This document shows positions 27,570 through 34,811 of a stretch of 64,000 nucleotides of DNA, one piece after another. Position numbers and translations under genes: made by a program. Within the stretch, counting starts at the first letter, position 1. Each line of letters opens with the position of its first letter. This DNA comes from Mycolicibacterium aromaticivorans JS19b1 = JCM 16368 (lineage in GTDB: Bacteria; Actinomycetota; Actinomycetes; Mycobacteriales; Mycobacteriaceae): assembly GCF_000559085.1 (NCBI RefSeq), contig NZ_JALN02000001.1, positions 1,984,001-2,048,000 of the forward strand. Direction: 5' to 3'. The notes below the pieces were generated by a model that ran no database searches, had not been told where the DNA came from, and was given only the letters and a program-made list of their open reading frames with translations.

Positions 27570-28289
27570 TTACCGCGGCTCCCGCAGCACGTATCCGACG
27601 CCGCGCAGGGTGTGTAGGAGGCGCTTTTCACCGGTGTCGATCTTGCGGCGCAGGTAGGAGACGTATGACTCGACGACGTTGACGTCGCCGCCGAAGTCGT
27701 AGCGCCAGACGTGGTCGAGGATCTTGGGCTTGCTCAACACCGTGCCGGCGTTGATGACGAAGTAGCGCAGCAGGGTGAACTCGGTCGGCGAGAGCGAGAC
27801 CGGCTCGCCAGCCTTCCAGACCTCGTGGGTGTCCTCGTCGAGCTCGATGTCGGCGAAGGTCAACCGCGAATTGCGCGGCTCCTCCACGCCCTTGCCCGCC
27901 CGGCGCAGGATCACCCGTAACCGGGCAACGACCTCTTCGAGGCTGAACGGCTTGGTGACGTAGTCGTCGCCGCCCAGCGTGAGTCCGGCGATCTTGTCCT
28001 GGAGGCTGTCGCGCGCGGTCAGGAACAGCGCGGGCGCGTCGATGCCGTCGGCGCGCAACCTGCGCAGCACACCGAAGCCGTCCATGCCGGGCATCATGAC
28101 GTCGAGGATGACGGCGTCTGGCCGGACCTCCCGAGCGCGATCGAGGGCCGCTGGGCCGCTCGACGCGGTGTGAACCTCGAAGCCCTGGAACTTCAGGCTC
28201 ACCGACAGCAGTTCCACGATGTTGGTCTCGTCGTCCACGACGAGGACACGTGCCTCAGGTTTGGTTTCGGGTGTTACAGGAGCGGCCAT
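27570..28289 (-). CDS. phoP: Response regulator PhoP
   Basis: A 239-residue OmpR-class regulator. The receiver domain has the phosphoacceptor Asp in DAVILDVMMPGMDG and the Lys in LQDKIAGLTLGG; the winged helix carries the recognition helix in GGDVNVVESYVSYLRRKID. The sequence is nearly that of M. tuberculosis PhoP from VLVVDDE to the end. The start at 28289 is chosen because GGAGGAAA lies eight bases upstream; it gives a shorter N-terminus than the 247-residue M. tuberculosis form. A PhoP direct repeat at 28335-28351, about 46 bp upstream, points to autoregulation. It is followed by phoR in the same unit. Confidence 0.97.
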   Translation of the reverse strand: MAAPVTPETKPEARVLVVDDETNIVELLSVSLKFQGFEVHTASSGPAALDRAREVRPDAVILDVMMPGMDGFGVLRRLRADGIDAPALFLTARDSLQDKIAGLTLGGDDYVTKPFSLEEVVARLRVILRRAGKGVEEPRNSRLTFADIELDEDTHEVWKAGEPVSLSPTEFTLLRYFVINAGTVLSKPKILDHVWRYDFGGDVNVVESYVSYLRRKIDTGEKRLLHTLRGVGYVLREPR

Positions 28290-28334
28290 GCTGATAATTT
28301 CCTCCCACATTGGTGAACCCACGCCGCCTAGGCG

Positions 28335-28351
28335 CTGTGAGATTCCTGTGA
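28335..28351 (-). promoter_or_regulatory. PhoP box (direct repeat) upstream of phoP
   Basis: Read on the minus strand the sequence is TCACAG-GAATC-TCACAG, followed by C. It matches the established PhoP site of two TCACAG-type repeats with 11-bp spacing. It lies between the divergent starts of phoP (28289) and the decapeptide-repeat gene (28418). Confidence 0.8.
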
Positions 28352-28417
28352 GTTGGTTTCCCCGTCGGTTGGCCGATACCTCCGGTTACAAACTTTTACC
28401 GCTCCTACACTTGTGAA

Positions 28418-29164
28418 ATGGACCTGGCGAAGACGCTTGTTGGCATCGCGAGCGCACCGGTGCGGGTGGGACTGGCCGCAGCCGAGGTCGGGCTCGATGT
28501 CGCCAAAGCAGGCGTTGACCTCACCAAACAGGCGCTGGGCGGGGCGGGGGTGGCAGCCTCACCCAGTTCAATGGCGCAGATGTTCGGCTTGGAGGACACC
28601 ATCTCGCGGGCGAACAAACTCGCTCAATTGCTCGACGACGACGCCCCGCTGGGGCGTGCGCTGGCACCGGACGGCCCGCTGGACCGTCTCATGCGGCCGG
28701 GCGGTCTGATCGACCGGCTGACCGCGCCGGACGGTGTCTTGGATCGGTTGACCGCCGAGGGGGGTGGGCTGGACCGGTCGTTGGCGCCGGGCGGGCTGGT
28801 CGACCAGCTTCTCGACGAAGACGGCCTGATCGAGCGGATCCTCGGCGAGGAAGGTCTGGCCGACCGGCTGATGGCCGAGGGCGGCCTGGTGGAGAAGCTG
28901 ACCGCGCGCAACGGCCCCCTGGAGCAGCTGGCCGACGTCGCCGACACCCTGAACCGGCTGGCGCCCGGGCTGGAAGCGCTGGCGCCGACGATCGAGACGC
29001 TGCGCGAGGCCGTCACCACACTGAGCCTCGTGGTCAACCCGCTCAGCAACATCGCCGACCGGATCCCGATCCCCGGCCGTCGCCGCAGCTACCCGCCGCC
29101 GCGCCCAGTCGGCACCGAGCGGGTCCGCAGCGAGCGGCTGGTCATCGACGACGACGAGCAGTGA
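28418..29164 (+). CDS. Decapeptide-repeat protein divergent from phoP (Rv0756c position)
   Basis: A 248-residue protein with no recognised enzymatic motif. Residues 73-172 are ten contiguous copies of a 10-residue unit; examples are APDGPLDRLM, RPGGLIDRLT, APDGVLDRLT and AEGGLVEKLT. The consensus is roughly x-x-x-G-L-h-D-R-L-x, giving alternating charged and leucine faces and probably a helical or solenoid stack. An alanine- and valine-rich, possibly amphipathic N-terminus (APVRVGLAAAEVGLDVAKAG) precedes it, and a basic proline-rich and acidic tail ends it. No signal peptide is evident. The place and orientation correspond to Rv0756c, of unknown function. A PhoP box lies in its promoter region. 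It is followed by tRNA-Thr. Confidence 0.8.
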   Translation: MDLAKTLVGIASAPVRVGLAAAEVGLDVAKAGVDLTKQALGGAGVAASPSSMAQMFGLEDTISRANKLAQLLDDDAPLGRALAPDGPLDRLMRPGGLIDRLTAPDGVLDRLTAEGGGLDRSLAPGGLVDQLLDEDGLIERILGEEGLADRLMAEGGLVEKLTARNGPLEQLADVADTLNRLAPGLEALAPTIETLREAVTTLSLVVNPLSNIADRIPIPGRRRSYPPPRPVGTERVRSERLVIDDDEQ

Positions 29165-29209
29165 GTTCGCTAGTCTGTTAAGCGGTTCCGCCCGGTTCCG
29201 GTCGGCCAA

Positions 29210-29281
29210 GCCTCCTTAGCTCAGTGGTAGAGCAACATACTTGTAATATGTAGGTCATCGGTTCAATCCCGATAGGGGGCT
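29210..29281 (+). tRNA. tRNA-Thr (anticodon TGT)
   Basis: The sequence folds as a full cloverleaf. The acceptor GCCTCCT pairs with AGGGGGC (one T-G pair), the D arm is GCTC-AGTGGTA-GAGC, the anticodon arm is ACATA-CTTGTAA-TATGT with anticodon TGT in the loop, and the T arm is ATCGG-TTCAATC-CCGAT. CCA is not encoded. It reads threonine ACA codons, which are rare in this GC-rich genome. Its 3' side borders the HNH gene pair. Confidence 0.95.
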
Positions 29282-29386
29282 CTCGAACTAAGAGCACACT
29301 TGCTGGTCAAGCTCATTTTTCACACTTCGACCATTCCCGACGCCAGGTCCGATTGAGCTGTCGTAACGATCCATAGCAAACATTTG

Positions 29387-29797
29387 TTAGTACGACTGGC
29401 CATTGCCGTACCGCTGCCGCCGAAAGTGGCGACCGTTACCGCGATTTCTCACCTTGTACGTTGGCAGCTCCTGACTGTCGCAGTTAGGACACACAAGCCG
29501 CAGATTCTCGCGACGATTGTTCGTTGCGTTTCCATCGATGTGATCAATGATGAACGCGAGTGTCACGCCATTCCACTTACTGTCGATCCCACAGATGGCG
29601 CAGCACCCGTCCTGCTGCGCATGCAAGTAATCGCGAACAAAGTGGCCTTGGTGAGACATGCCGCCGCACTGGCCAGTCTCGAGCCACACCTTCAAAAGCA
29701 TGCTGCGACGGCGCAATTGTTGACATGCGTTGCTGCAGTAGACCCGAGCCTGACGGCCCTCGATAGAGACTCCGCACCCCACGCACTTGACCGTCAT
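29387..29797 (-). CDS. HNH endonuclease-family protein with zinc ribbon (copy A)
   Basis: A 136-residue protein. An N-terminal zinc ribbon (CVGCG and YCSNAC) is followed by an HNH core: CCAICG, then IIDHIDGNATNNRRENLRLV and CPNCDSQ, and a basic tail (RGNGRHFRRQRYGNG). The last HNH position is Asp where many relatives have His (CPNCH), so cleavage chemistry may be altered or the family may use this form. It is divergent from a clear paralogue at 29886, 88 bp away. Free-standing HNH proteins of this sort are seen in phages and genomic islands. No partner terminase or intein is visible. Confidence 0.8.
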   Translation of the reverse strand: MTVKCVGCGVSIEGRQARVYCSNACQQLRRRSMLLKVWLETGQCGGMSHQGHFVRDYLHAQQDGCCAICGIDSKWNGVTLAFIIDHIDGNATNNRRENLRLVCPNCDSQELPTYKVRNRGNGRHFRRQRYGNGQSY

Positions 29798-29885
29798 GCA
29801 CTGACGCTACGACTTGCCACCGACAGATTTCCCATTCGCATGCGCCGCCTCATTCACGCCAGTGAGTGTCAGTGGTAGGTCGTAG

Positions 29886-30227
29886 ATTCTGTACGAGAGG
29901 CAATGCCGCCGATGCGGCTCAACGCTCACCAAGCGCAGCCAGAAGGTGTACTGCAGCAACGTATGTCAGCAGCTGGCCCGACAGGCCTATCTGAACACTG
30001 CTCAGTCCGGCTGCTGCGCGATCTGCGGTGGCACCAACGTATGGCTGGGTCTGCACCTGGCCTTCGTGTTGGACCACATCGACGGCGATCCGACCAACAA
30101 TCGGCGAGAAAACCTGCGACCGATATGTCCGAACTGCGACTCGCAGCTGCCGACGTACAAGGGCCGCAGCCGAGGCAAGGGCCGCCACTACCGTCGGCAG
30201 CGGTACGCCGACGGTCAGACGTACTAG
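29886..30227 (+). CDS. HNH endonuclease-family protein (copy B), start uncertain
   Basis: This is a paralogue of copy A on the opposite strand. It shows the same zinc ribbon (CRRCG then YCSNVC), core (CCAICGG, LDHIDGDPTNNRRENLRPI, CPNCDSQ) and tail (GKGRHYRRQRYADGQTY). The homologous N-terminus reaches back to about 29886, but the frame there holds only ATT or CTG as possible starts after a stop at 29883. The first standard start is GTG 29946, which would cut the first zinc-binding pair. The gene may therefore use a rare start or have a damaged 5' end. A loop between the ribbon and core is also 17-18 residues shorter than in copy A. Its stop overlaps that of the diguanylate cyclase. Confidence 0.65.
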   Translation: MLYERQCRRCGSTLTKRSQKVYCSNVCQQLARQAYLNTAQSGCCAICGGTNVWLGLHLAFVLDHIDGDPTNNRRENLRPICPNCDSQLPTYKGRSRGKGRHYRRQRYADGQTY

Positions 30228-31315
30228 CCGTCGCCCGACGCCATGACGACCCGATTCCGCCCGCTCTGCTTGGCTTGGTAGAGCGCGCGATCCGCGGCCT
30301 GTAGGAGATCTTGCGGTGACGTGGTGTCCGCGTCGGTGGCCGCGACGCCGATGCTGATCGAGATCGGGCGCTTGGGCCACGGCGCACGCTGCACGGCCCG
30401 GCGGAACCGCTCGCCGAGCACGAACGCACCCTTGCAGGTGGTTTCGGGGAGCACGACGGCGAACTCCTCGCCGCCGTAGCGGAACAGCGAATCGGAGACC
30501 CGGAGTTCGGATTGCAGCAGACGGGCAACCCCACGCAGCACCTCGTCACCGGCCGGGTGTCCGTGGATGTCGTTGAATGCCTTGAACAGGTCGACGTCAA
30601 TCATGATCAGTGACAAGGTGCTGCCGCGGGTTCGCGCCCGCATGCACTCCTCGTCGAGAGTCATGTCGAACGAGCGGCGGTTTTTCACTCCGGTCAACAC
30701 ATCGGTTACCGATTGAGACTCCAGGTGCACTCGCACCTTCTCGATGTCGCGCTGATACTCCTGCAGCAGTTCCACGTACTTCTCCTGGTCCAGCACCGCC
30801 TGCTCCAGAGTCTCGATGCTGCGGCGTAGCTCGAGCTGCACGATGATCTCGCGGGACAGAATTGCCAGCGCCTCCCGCTGTGTCTCGCTGAGGGTTCGCG
30901 GCTGGCGGTCGATCACACAAATGGTGCCCAGCGCCTCACCGGTCGGCGCCACCAGCGGCGCGCCGGCGTAGAAGCGGATGTGCGGATCGCCGGTCACCAA
31001 GGGGTTGGTCGCGAAGCGTTCGTCGGCGGTGGCATCCTCCACGGTCATCACGTCATCGGGCTTCATGATCGCGTGAGCGCAGAACGCCTGCGAACGCGGA
31101 GTTTCGCTGACCCCGAGACCGAAGTCGGCTTTGAACCATTGCCGATCCTTGTCCAACAACGAGATGAGCGCGATGGGCGTGCCGCAGATGGCCGACGCCA
31201 ACTTGACGAAGTCGTCATAGGCCTGTTCCGGCAGCGAGTCCATGATGTTGTAATCCGCAAGGACATTCAGTCGCTCGCGCTCGTTGGCTGGTATCGGAAA
31301 AGCGGCCTCTGACAT
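30224..31315 (-). CDS. GAF-GGDEF diguanylate cyclase
   Basis: A 363-residue signalling enzyme. A GAF domain spans about residues 15-165 (YDDFVKLASAICGTPIALIS; FCAHAIMKPDDVM). A coiled segment (EKYVELLQEYQRDIEKVRVHLES) leads into a GGDEF domain whose active loop is YGGEEFAVVLPET. The inhibitory site RVSD lies five residues before it, so product inhibition by cyclic di-GMP is expected. It makes cyclic di-GMP in response to the GAF ligand. An ATG at 31327 four codons upstream is an alternative start. A PhoP-like direct repeat lies just upstream (31344-31361). Confidence 0.9.
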   Translation of the reverse strand: MSEAAFPIPANERERLNVLADYNIMDSLPEQAYDDFVKLASAICGTPIALISLLDKDRQWFKADFGLGVSETPRSQAFCAHAIMKPDDVMTVEDATADERFATNPLVTGDPHIRFYAGAPLVAPTGEALGTICVIDRQPRTLSETQREALAILSREIIVQLELRRSIETLEQAVLDQEKYVELLQEYQRDIEKVRVHLESQSVTDVLTGVKNRRSFDMTLDEECMRARTRGSTLSLIMIDVDLFKAFNDIHGHPAGDEVLRGVARLLQSELRVSDSLFRYGGEEFAVVLPETTCKGAFVLGERFRRAVQRAPWPKRPISISIGVAATDADTTSPQDLLQAADRALYQAKQSGRNRVVMASGDG

Positions 31316-31343
31316 GTACTCCCCCATCAGTCCTTGACACCAG

Positions 31344-31361
31344 TCACTGATATCTCACAGC
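31344..31361 (+). promoter_or_regulatory. Candidate second PhoP box between the cyclase and APH genes
   Basis: TCACTG-ATATC-TCACAG followed by C reproduces the two-repeat, 11-bp-period PhoP site with one mismatch in the first repeat. It lies 29 bp upstream of the cyclase start (31315) and 81 bp before the APH gene (31442), so it could act on either. Confidence 0.5.
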
Positions 31362-31441
31362 TACCCCCGTCAGTAGGATCTTAACGTGATGGTGGAACGT
31401 GGTCGGTGACAACGCCACTACCTACGGTGTACAACGCTTGA

Positions 31442-32464
31442 GTGGTGACCGATTTCGACGTCCAGCGCTTCAGTACCTGGCTGGCCGAGGTCACCGGTCA
31501 GGCGGCCGACGTGGCGGTGACGCCGATTCGTGGTGGCGGCAGTTGCGAGATGTTCCGCATCGACCGGCTCGGCGAAACCTGGGTGGTGCGCCGCGCCCCT
31601 GTGGCCGCGGTGTCCGACACCGCGCACCAAGTGATCCGCGAAGCGCGCATCATAGAAATTCTTGAATCACAGGGTATTTCAGTTCCGACAGTCTTGGCCC
31701 GCTCCGAAGACCCCGCCATCCTCGGCGCACCCTTCTTCGTGATGTCCTTCGTCGACGGTGATGTCATCCGCCGAGACGGACTGCCCGAGGGGCTACGGCA
31801 GGACCCGGAGTCGCAGGACAAGATCGGTGAGCAACTCGTCGACATCCTGGCACGGTTGCACGCTGTCGACTGGGCGTCGACCCCGCTGGCCGAGATGTCC
31901 CATCCGCACGGCTTCCTCGACCGTCAGGTGGATCGCTGGCTCGGTCAGCTCGACGACTACCGGGTCCGCGACCTGCCCGACGTCGACGATCTCGCCACCT
32001 GGTTGCGCGACCACATGCCGAAGCACGGCGATCTGACCGTCATGCACGGTGATTACAAGGTGGACAACGTCATCTGGGCGCCCACCGCCCCGCCACGTAT
32101 CGCCTGCGTAGTGGATTTCGAGATGACCACCGTCGGCGATCCACTCATCGACCTCGCCTGGGCGATGATCTTCTGGCCCGAGGAGGGCAACTCCATCGCA
32201 CTGGCCGCTCCCGGCACGCCCAACGGCATCCATCCCGACCACTGCCAGACACCGGAGCAGCTCGTGCAACGGTACGCACGGTCGACCGGCCGGGACCTGT
32301 CCGACTTCACCTGGTATCAGGTGTTCAGCGCGTGGAAGCTCGCCATCGTCTTGGAGGGCTCGTACGCCAAACATGTTCGCGGCCAATCCCGCAACCCGGT
32401 CCATGAGGTCTTCGGCGCGATCGCCGACGGTCTGCTCACCCGCGCCAGGAGGTTCGCCCGATGA
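31442..32464 (+). CDS. APH-family phosphotransferase, ACAD10-N-like (FadE36 type)
   Basis: A 340-residue kinase-fold protein. Motifs include RGGGSCEMFRI (nucleotide loop), VVRRAP (Lys/Arg in strand 3), the catalytic loop VMHGDYKVDNVIW and the metal-binding VVDFEMTTVGDPLIDLAW. This is the aminoglycoside-phosphotransferase-like branch that forms the N-terminal domain of ACAD10/11, not an antibiotic-resistance enzyme. Stand-alone members such as LvaA phosphorylate 4-hydroxyacyl-CoAs. It overlaps the SDR gene as ATGA, and an ACAD11-like dehydrogenase is encoded 2.3 kb away on the other strand. It starts at GTG 31442 (a second GTG follows). Confidence 0.85.
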   Translation: MVTDFDVQRFSTWLAEVTGQAADVAVTPIRGGGSCEMFRIDRLGETWVVRRAPVAAVSDTAHQVIREARIIEILESQGISVPTVLARSEDPAILGAPFFVMSFVDGDVIRRDGLPEGLRQDPESQDKIGEQLVDILARLHAVDWASTPLAEMSHPHGFLDRQVDRWLGQLDDYRVRDLPDVDDLATWLRDHMPKHGDLTVMHGDYKVDNVIWAPTAPPRIACVVDFEMTTVGDPLIDLAWAMIFWPEEGNSIALAAPGTPNGIHPDHCQTPEQLVQRYARSTGRDLSDFTWYQVFSAWKLAIVLEGSYAKHVRGQSRNPVHEVFGAIADGLLTRARRFAR

Positions 32465-33225
32465 CCGACCCACTGTTCGACGTCTCCGGCCGCGTCGTGC
32501 TGATCACCGGTGGTAGCCGCGGACTCGGCGCCGCCATGAGCATCGGCCTCGCCGAGCGCGGTGCGAAAGTCGTCATCGCCAGCCGTAAGCTGGCCGCCTG
32601 CGAAGCACTGGCCGATCGGATCAACACCCAAGGCGGCGAGGCGTTCCCACTGCAGTGCCATGTCGGCGACTGGGAACGCCTGGGGGCCGTCGTCGACGCC
32701 GCCACCGAGCGTTGGGGCCGGCTGGACGGCCTGGTGAACAACGCGGGGATGAGCCCGCTGGCCCCGTCATTGCTCGAAACGTCGGAGACGTTGTTCGACA
32801 AGGTGATCGGAGTCAACCTCAAAGGTCCGACCCACCTTACGGCCCTGGCCGCGAATGCCATGGCGAACACCGGCGGCGGATCGATCGTCAACATCAGCTC
32901 GCTCGCGTCGGTGAAACCGACCCCCGTCGCGCCGATCTACGGCGCCGCCAAGGCCGGTCTCAACGCGCTCACCAAAGCGTCGGCACTCGAATTCGCCGCC
33001 GCCGGGGTTCGGGTGAACTGCATCGTGTGTGGAACATTCGACACCGACGCCGCATCGGGATTCGTCCGCAACGCCGACATGCTGCCCGACGTCGTGAAGC
33101 CGATCGCACTGGGGCGGGTCGGCCGACCCGACGAGGTCGTCGGCGCCGTGGTCTACCTGCTGTCCGACGCGTCCAGCTACACCACCGGATCGTTGATGAC
33201 GATCGACGGTAGTGTCACCGGCTAG
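32461..33225 (+). CDS. Short-chain dehydrogenase/reductase
   Basis: A 254-residue SDR with cofactor loop TGGSRGLG, Arg after strand 2 (VIASRKLA; NADP-like), NNAG, catalytic Ser in VNISSLAS and Tyr/Lys in PIYGAAKAGL. It is coupled to the APH gene by a 4-bp overlap and ends at the stop of the convergent TetR gene. As partner of the kinase it could make or use the hydroxyacyl substrate, which is an inference from the pairing. Confidence 0.85.
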   Translation: MTDPLFDVSGRVVLITGGSRGLGAAMSIGLAERGAKVVIASRKLAACEALADRINTQGGEAFPLQCHVGDWERLGAVVDAATERWGRLDGLVNNAGMSPLAPSLLETSETLFDKVIGVNLKGPTHLTALAANAMANTGGGSIVNISSLASVKPTPVAPIYGAAKAGLNALTKASALEFAAAGVRVNCIVCGTFDTDAASGFVRNADMLPDVVKPIALGRVGRPDEVVGAVVYLLSDASSYTTGSLMTIDGSVTG

Positions 33226-33804
33226 TCAGCTGTCGCGGCGGATCCCCTCGATGAGGTACTCGATCTGTAGCGAGAACAACTTGTCGATCTCACCGGCGGT
33301 CACACCATCGGGGTGGCTGCCGGCCAACCGATTACGACCTACCGGCACGTCCAACGGCGGGTGGTCCATCGCGACGAATCCCACCGTCGCCCAGGTCAGC
33401 AGCCGGCATGCGCGCACCGCGCCTTCGCGCGACATCCCGTCGCGGCGCATGCACTTCAGCAGCGGCCGGGACGCCTCCAGATAGGCCGGTCGCTTCACCT
33501 GGAGGAAGAGCCTGCTGTCGGCGGCCTCGGTGAGCCGTTGCCGCAGTTGACCGGTCCAGCGCCGCGCATAGTCCGGCCATGCTTCGTCACTGCCCGGGTC
33601 CGGCGCCACGTCAGCCAGGAAGTGGTCCGCGACGGCTGCCAGCAGAGCGTTCTTGTTGCCGATGCGGGCATACACCGGCGGTGGCGTCACCCCGAGCCTG
33701 CCGGCCACACTGCGCATACTCACCGCGTCGAGCCCACCCTCACGAAGGATGTCGACGGCGGCAGCCACGATTTGCTCTGGTTGCAAGTCGATTTCGCCGG
33801 TCAT
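33226..33804 (-). CDS. TetR-family regulator
   Basis: A 192-residue regulator with helix-turn-helix at about residues 8-55 (VSMRSVAGRLGVTPPPVYARIGNKNALL) and a C-terminal domain with TetR_C-like helices. Its ATG overlaps the stop of the quinone-oxidoreductase-like gene (ATGA), so it is the last gene of the ACAD-reductase-TetR operon and probably autoregulates it. The ligand is unknown; acyl-CoA is plausible by context. Confidence 0.83.
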   Translation of the reverse strand: MTGEIDLQPEQIVAAAVDILREGGLDAVSMRSVAGRLGVTPPPVYARIGNKNALLAAVADHFLADVAPDPGSDEAWPDYARRWTGQLRQRLTEAADSRLFLQVKRPAYLEASRPLLKCMRRDGMSREGAVRACRLLTWATVGFVAMDHPPLDVPVGRNRLAGSHPDGVTAGEIDKLFSLQIEYLIEGIRRDS

Positions 33805-34811
33805 GAGATCTTCAGCGCGATCTTGCCGATGTGACTGCCTGCCTGCAACACGCGGACGGCGTCACCCACCTCGGTCCAGTCGAAGACATGACTGATGTGT
33901 GGCGTGATCCCGGCGGTGGTGATCAGCTCACACAGTTCGACGAAGCTCAGCACGCTGCCGACGGTGATGCCGATGACCCGAATGTTGTTGAGCATCAAGT
34001 CGGCAACCGGTATCGGCGCGGCGTCGAACCCCGTGAGCACGCCGATCACCGCGACGGTGCCGCCCATCCTGGCGGCGCGCACCGAGTGGGCCAACGTCTC
34101 CGGGCCGCCGAGGTCGACCACCAGATCCGCGCCGCGTCCTCCGGTGATGCGCTTGACCTCGTGCTCCCAGTCCGGCGTATCGAGATAGTTGATGAGATGC
34201 GCCGCGCCGAGGGCAGATCCGATCTTGAGCTTCTCATCGGACGATGAGGTCAGGATGACTTCCGCACCGAGCGCGTGCGCGAACTGGACGGCGAACAACG
34301 AGACACCCCCGGTGCCCTGTGTGACGACGACATCGCCCGGCCCGATTCCGGCCTCCAGCAACGCATTCCATGCGGTGACCCCCGCGCATGGCAGAGTCGC
34401 GGCTTCGATGTCACTCAAATGCACTGGCGTCGCCACCAGCCCGTCGGTTGCCGCGACGCGGTACTGCTGCAACCAGCCGTCCCCGCTGTCGCCGGGCAGT
34501 TCGGCCTTGGCCTGCGGGGTGGGCGGACCGTCGTGCCAGCCCGGGTGAAAGGCGCCCATCACGCGGTCTCCCACCGAGAAGTCGGTGACGTCGGGCCCGA
34601 TCGCCACCACTTCGCCCGCGCCGTCGCTCATCGGGACACGAGGCCACTCACCCCAGATCAGTCCGGCCAGATTCACCATGTCGTGATAGTTGACGCTCGA
34701 CGCGTTGACCTTCACCAGCACTTCACCCGCACCGGGGTCCGGCAACGGCCGCTGCTCCGGTTCCGGCGCCGCCCCTTGCGCCGTCATCACCATCGCCGTG
34801 TAGGTGGTCAT
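33801..34811 (-). CDS. Zinc-free alcohol dehydrogenase/quinone-oxidoreductase-like (MDR) protein
   Basis: A 336-residue medium-chain reductase. The GroES-like half contains SVNYHDMVNLAGLI and the Rossmann half has VTQGTGGVSLFAVQFA. Catalytic zinc ligands are absent, as in quinone oxidoreductase and enoyl reductase types. The start at 34811 makes a 4-bp overlap with the ACAD stop; the frame stays open further up through the ACAD gene. It is the middle gene of a three-gene operon. Probably an NADPH-dependent reductase of an enone or enoyl-CoA. Confidence 0.85.
   Translation of the reverse strand: MTTYTAMVMTAQGAAPEPEQRPLPDPGAGEVLVKVNASSVNYHDMVNLAGLIWGEWPRVPMSDGAGEVVAIGPDVTDFSVGDRVMGAFHPGWHDGPPTPQAKAELPGDSGDGWLQQYRVAATDGLVATPVHLSDIEAATLPCAGVTAWNALLEAGIGPGDVVVTQGTGGVSLFAVQFAHALGAEVILTSSSDEKLKIGSALGAAHLINYLDTPDWEHEVKRITGGRGADLVVDLGGPETLAHSVRAARMGGTVAVIGVLTGFDAAPIPVADLMLNNIRVIGITVGSVLSFVELCELITTAGITPHISHVFDWTEVGDAVRVLQAGSHIGKIALKIS

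Noticed and set aside
29250..30300. Direct repeat of the tRNA-Thr 3' end marking an att site
   Set aside because: I found no second copy of the TTCAATCCCGATAGGGGGC sequence in the flanking few kb by eye, so integration is only suggested, not shown.
31442..32464. Aminoglycoside resistance kinase
   Set aside because: The sequence belongs to the acyl-CoA-linked APH branch (ACAD10 N-domain, FadE36) and the gene sits with an SDR and an ACAD-type gene.
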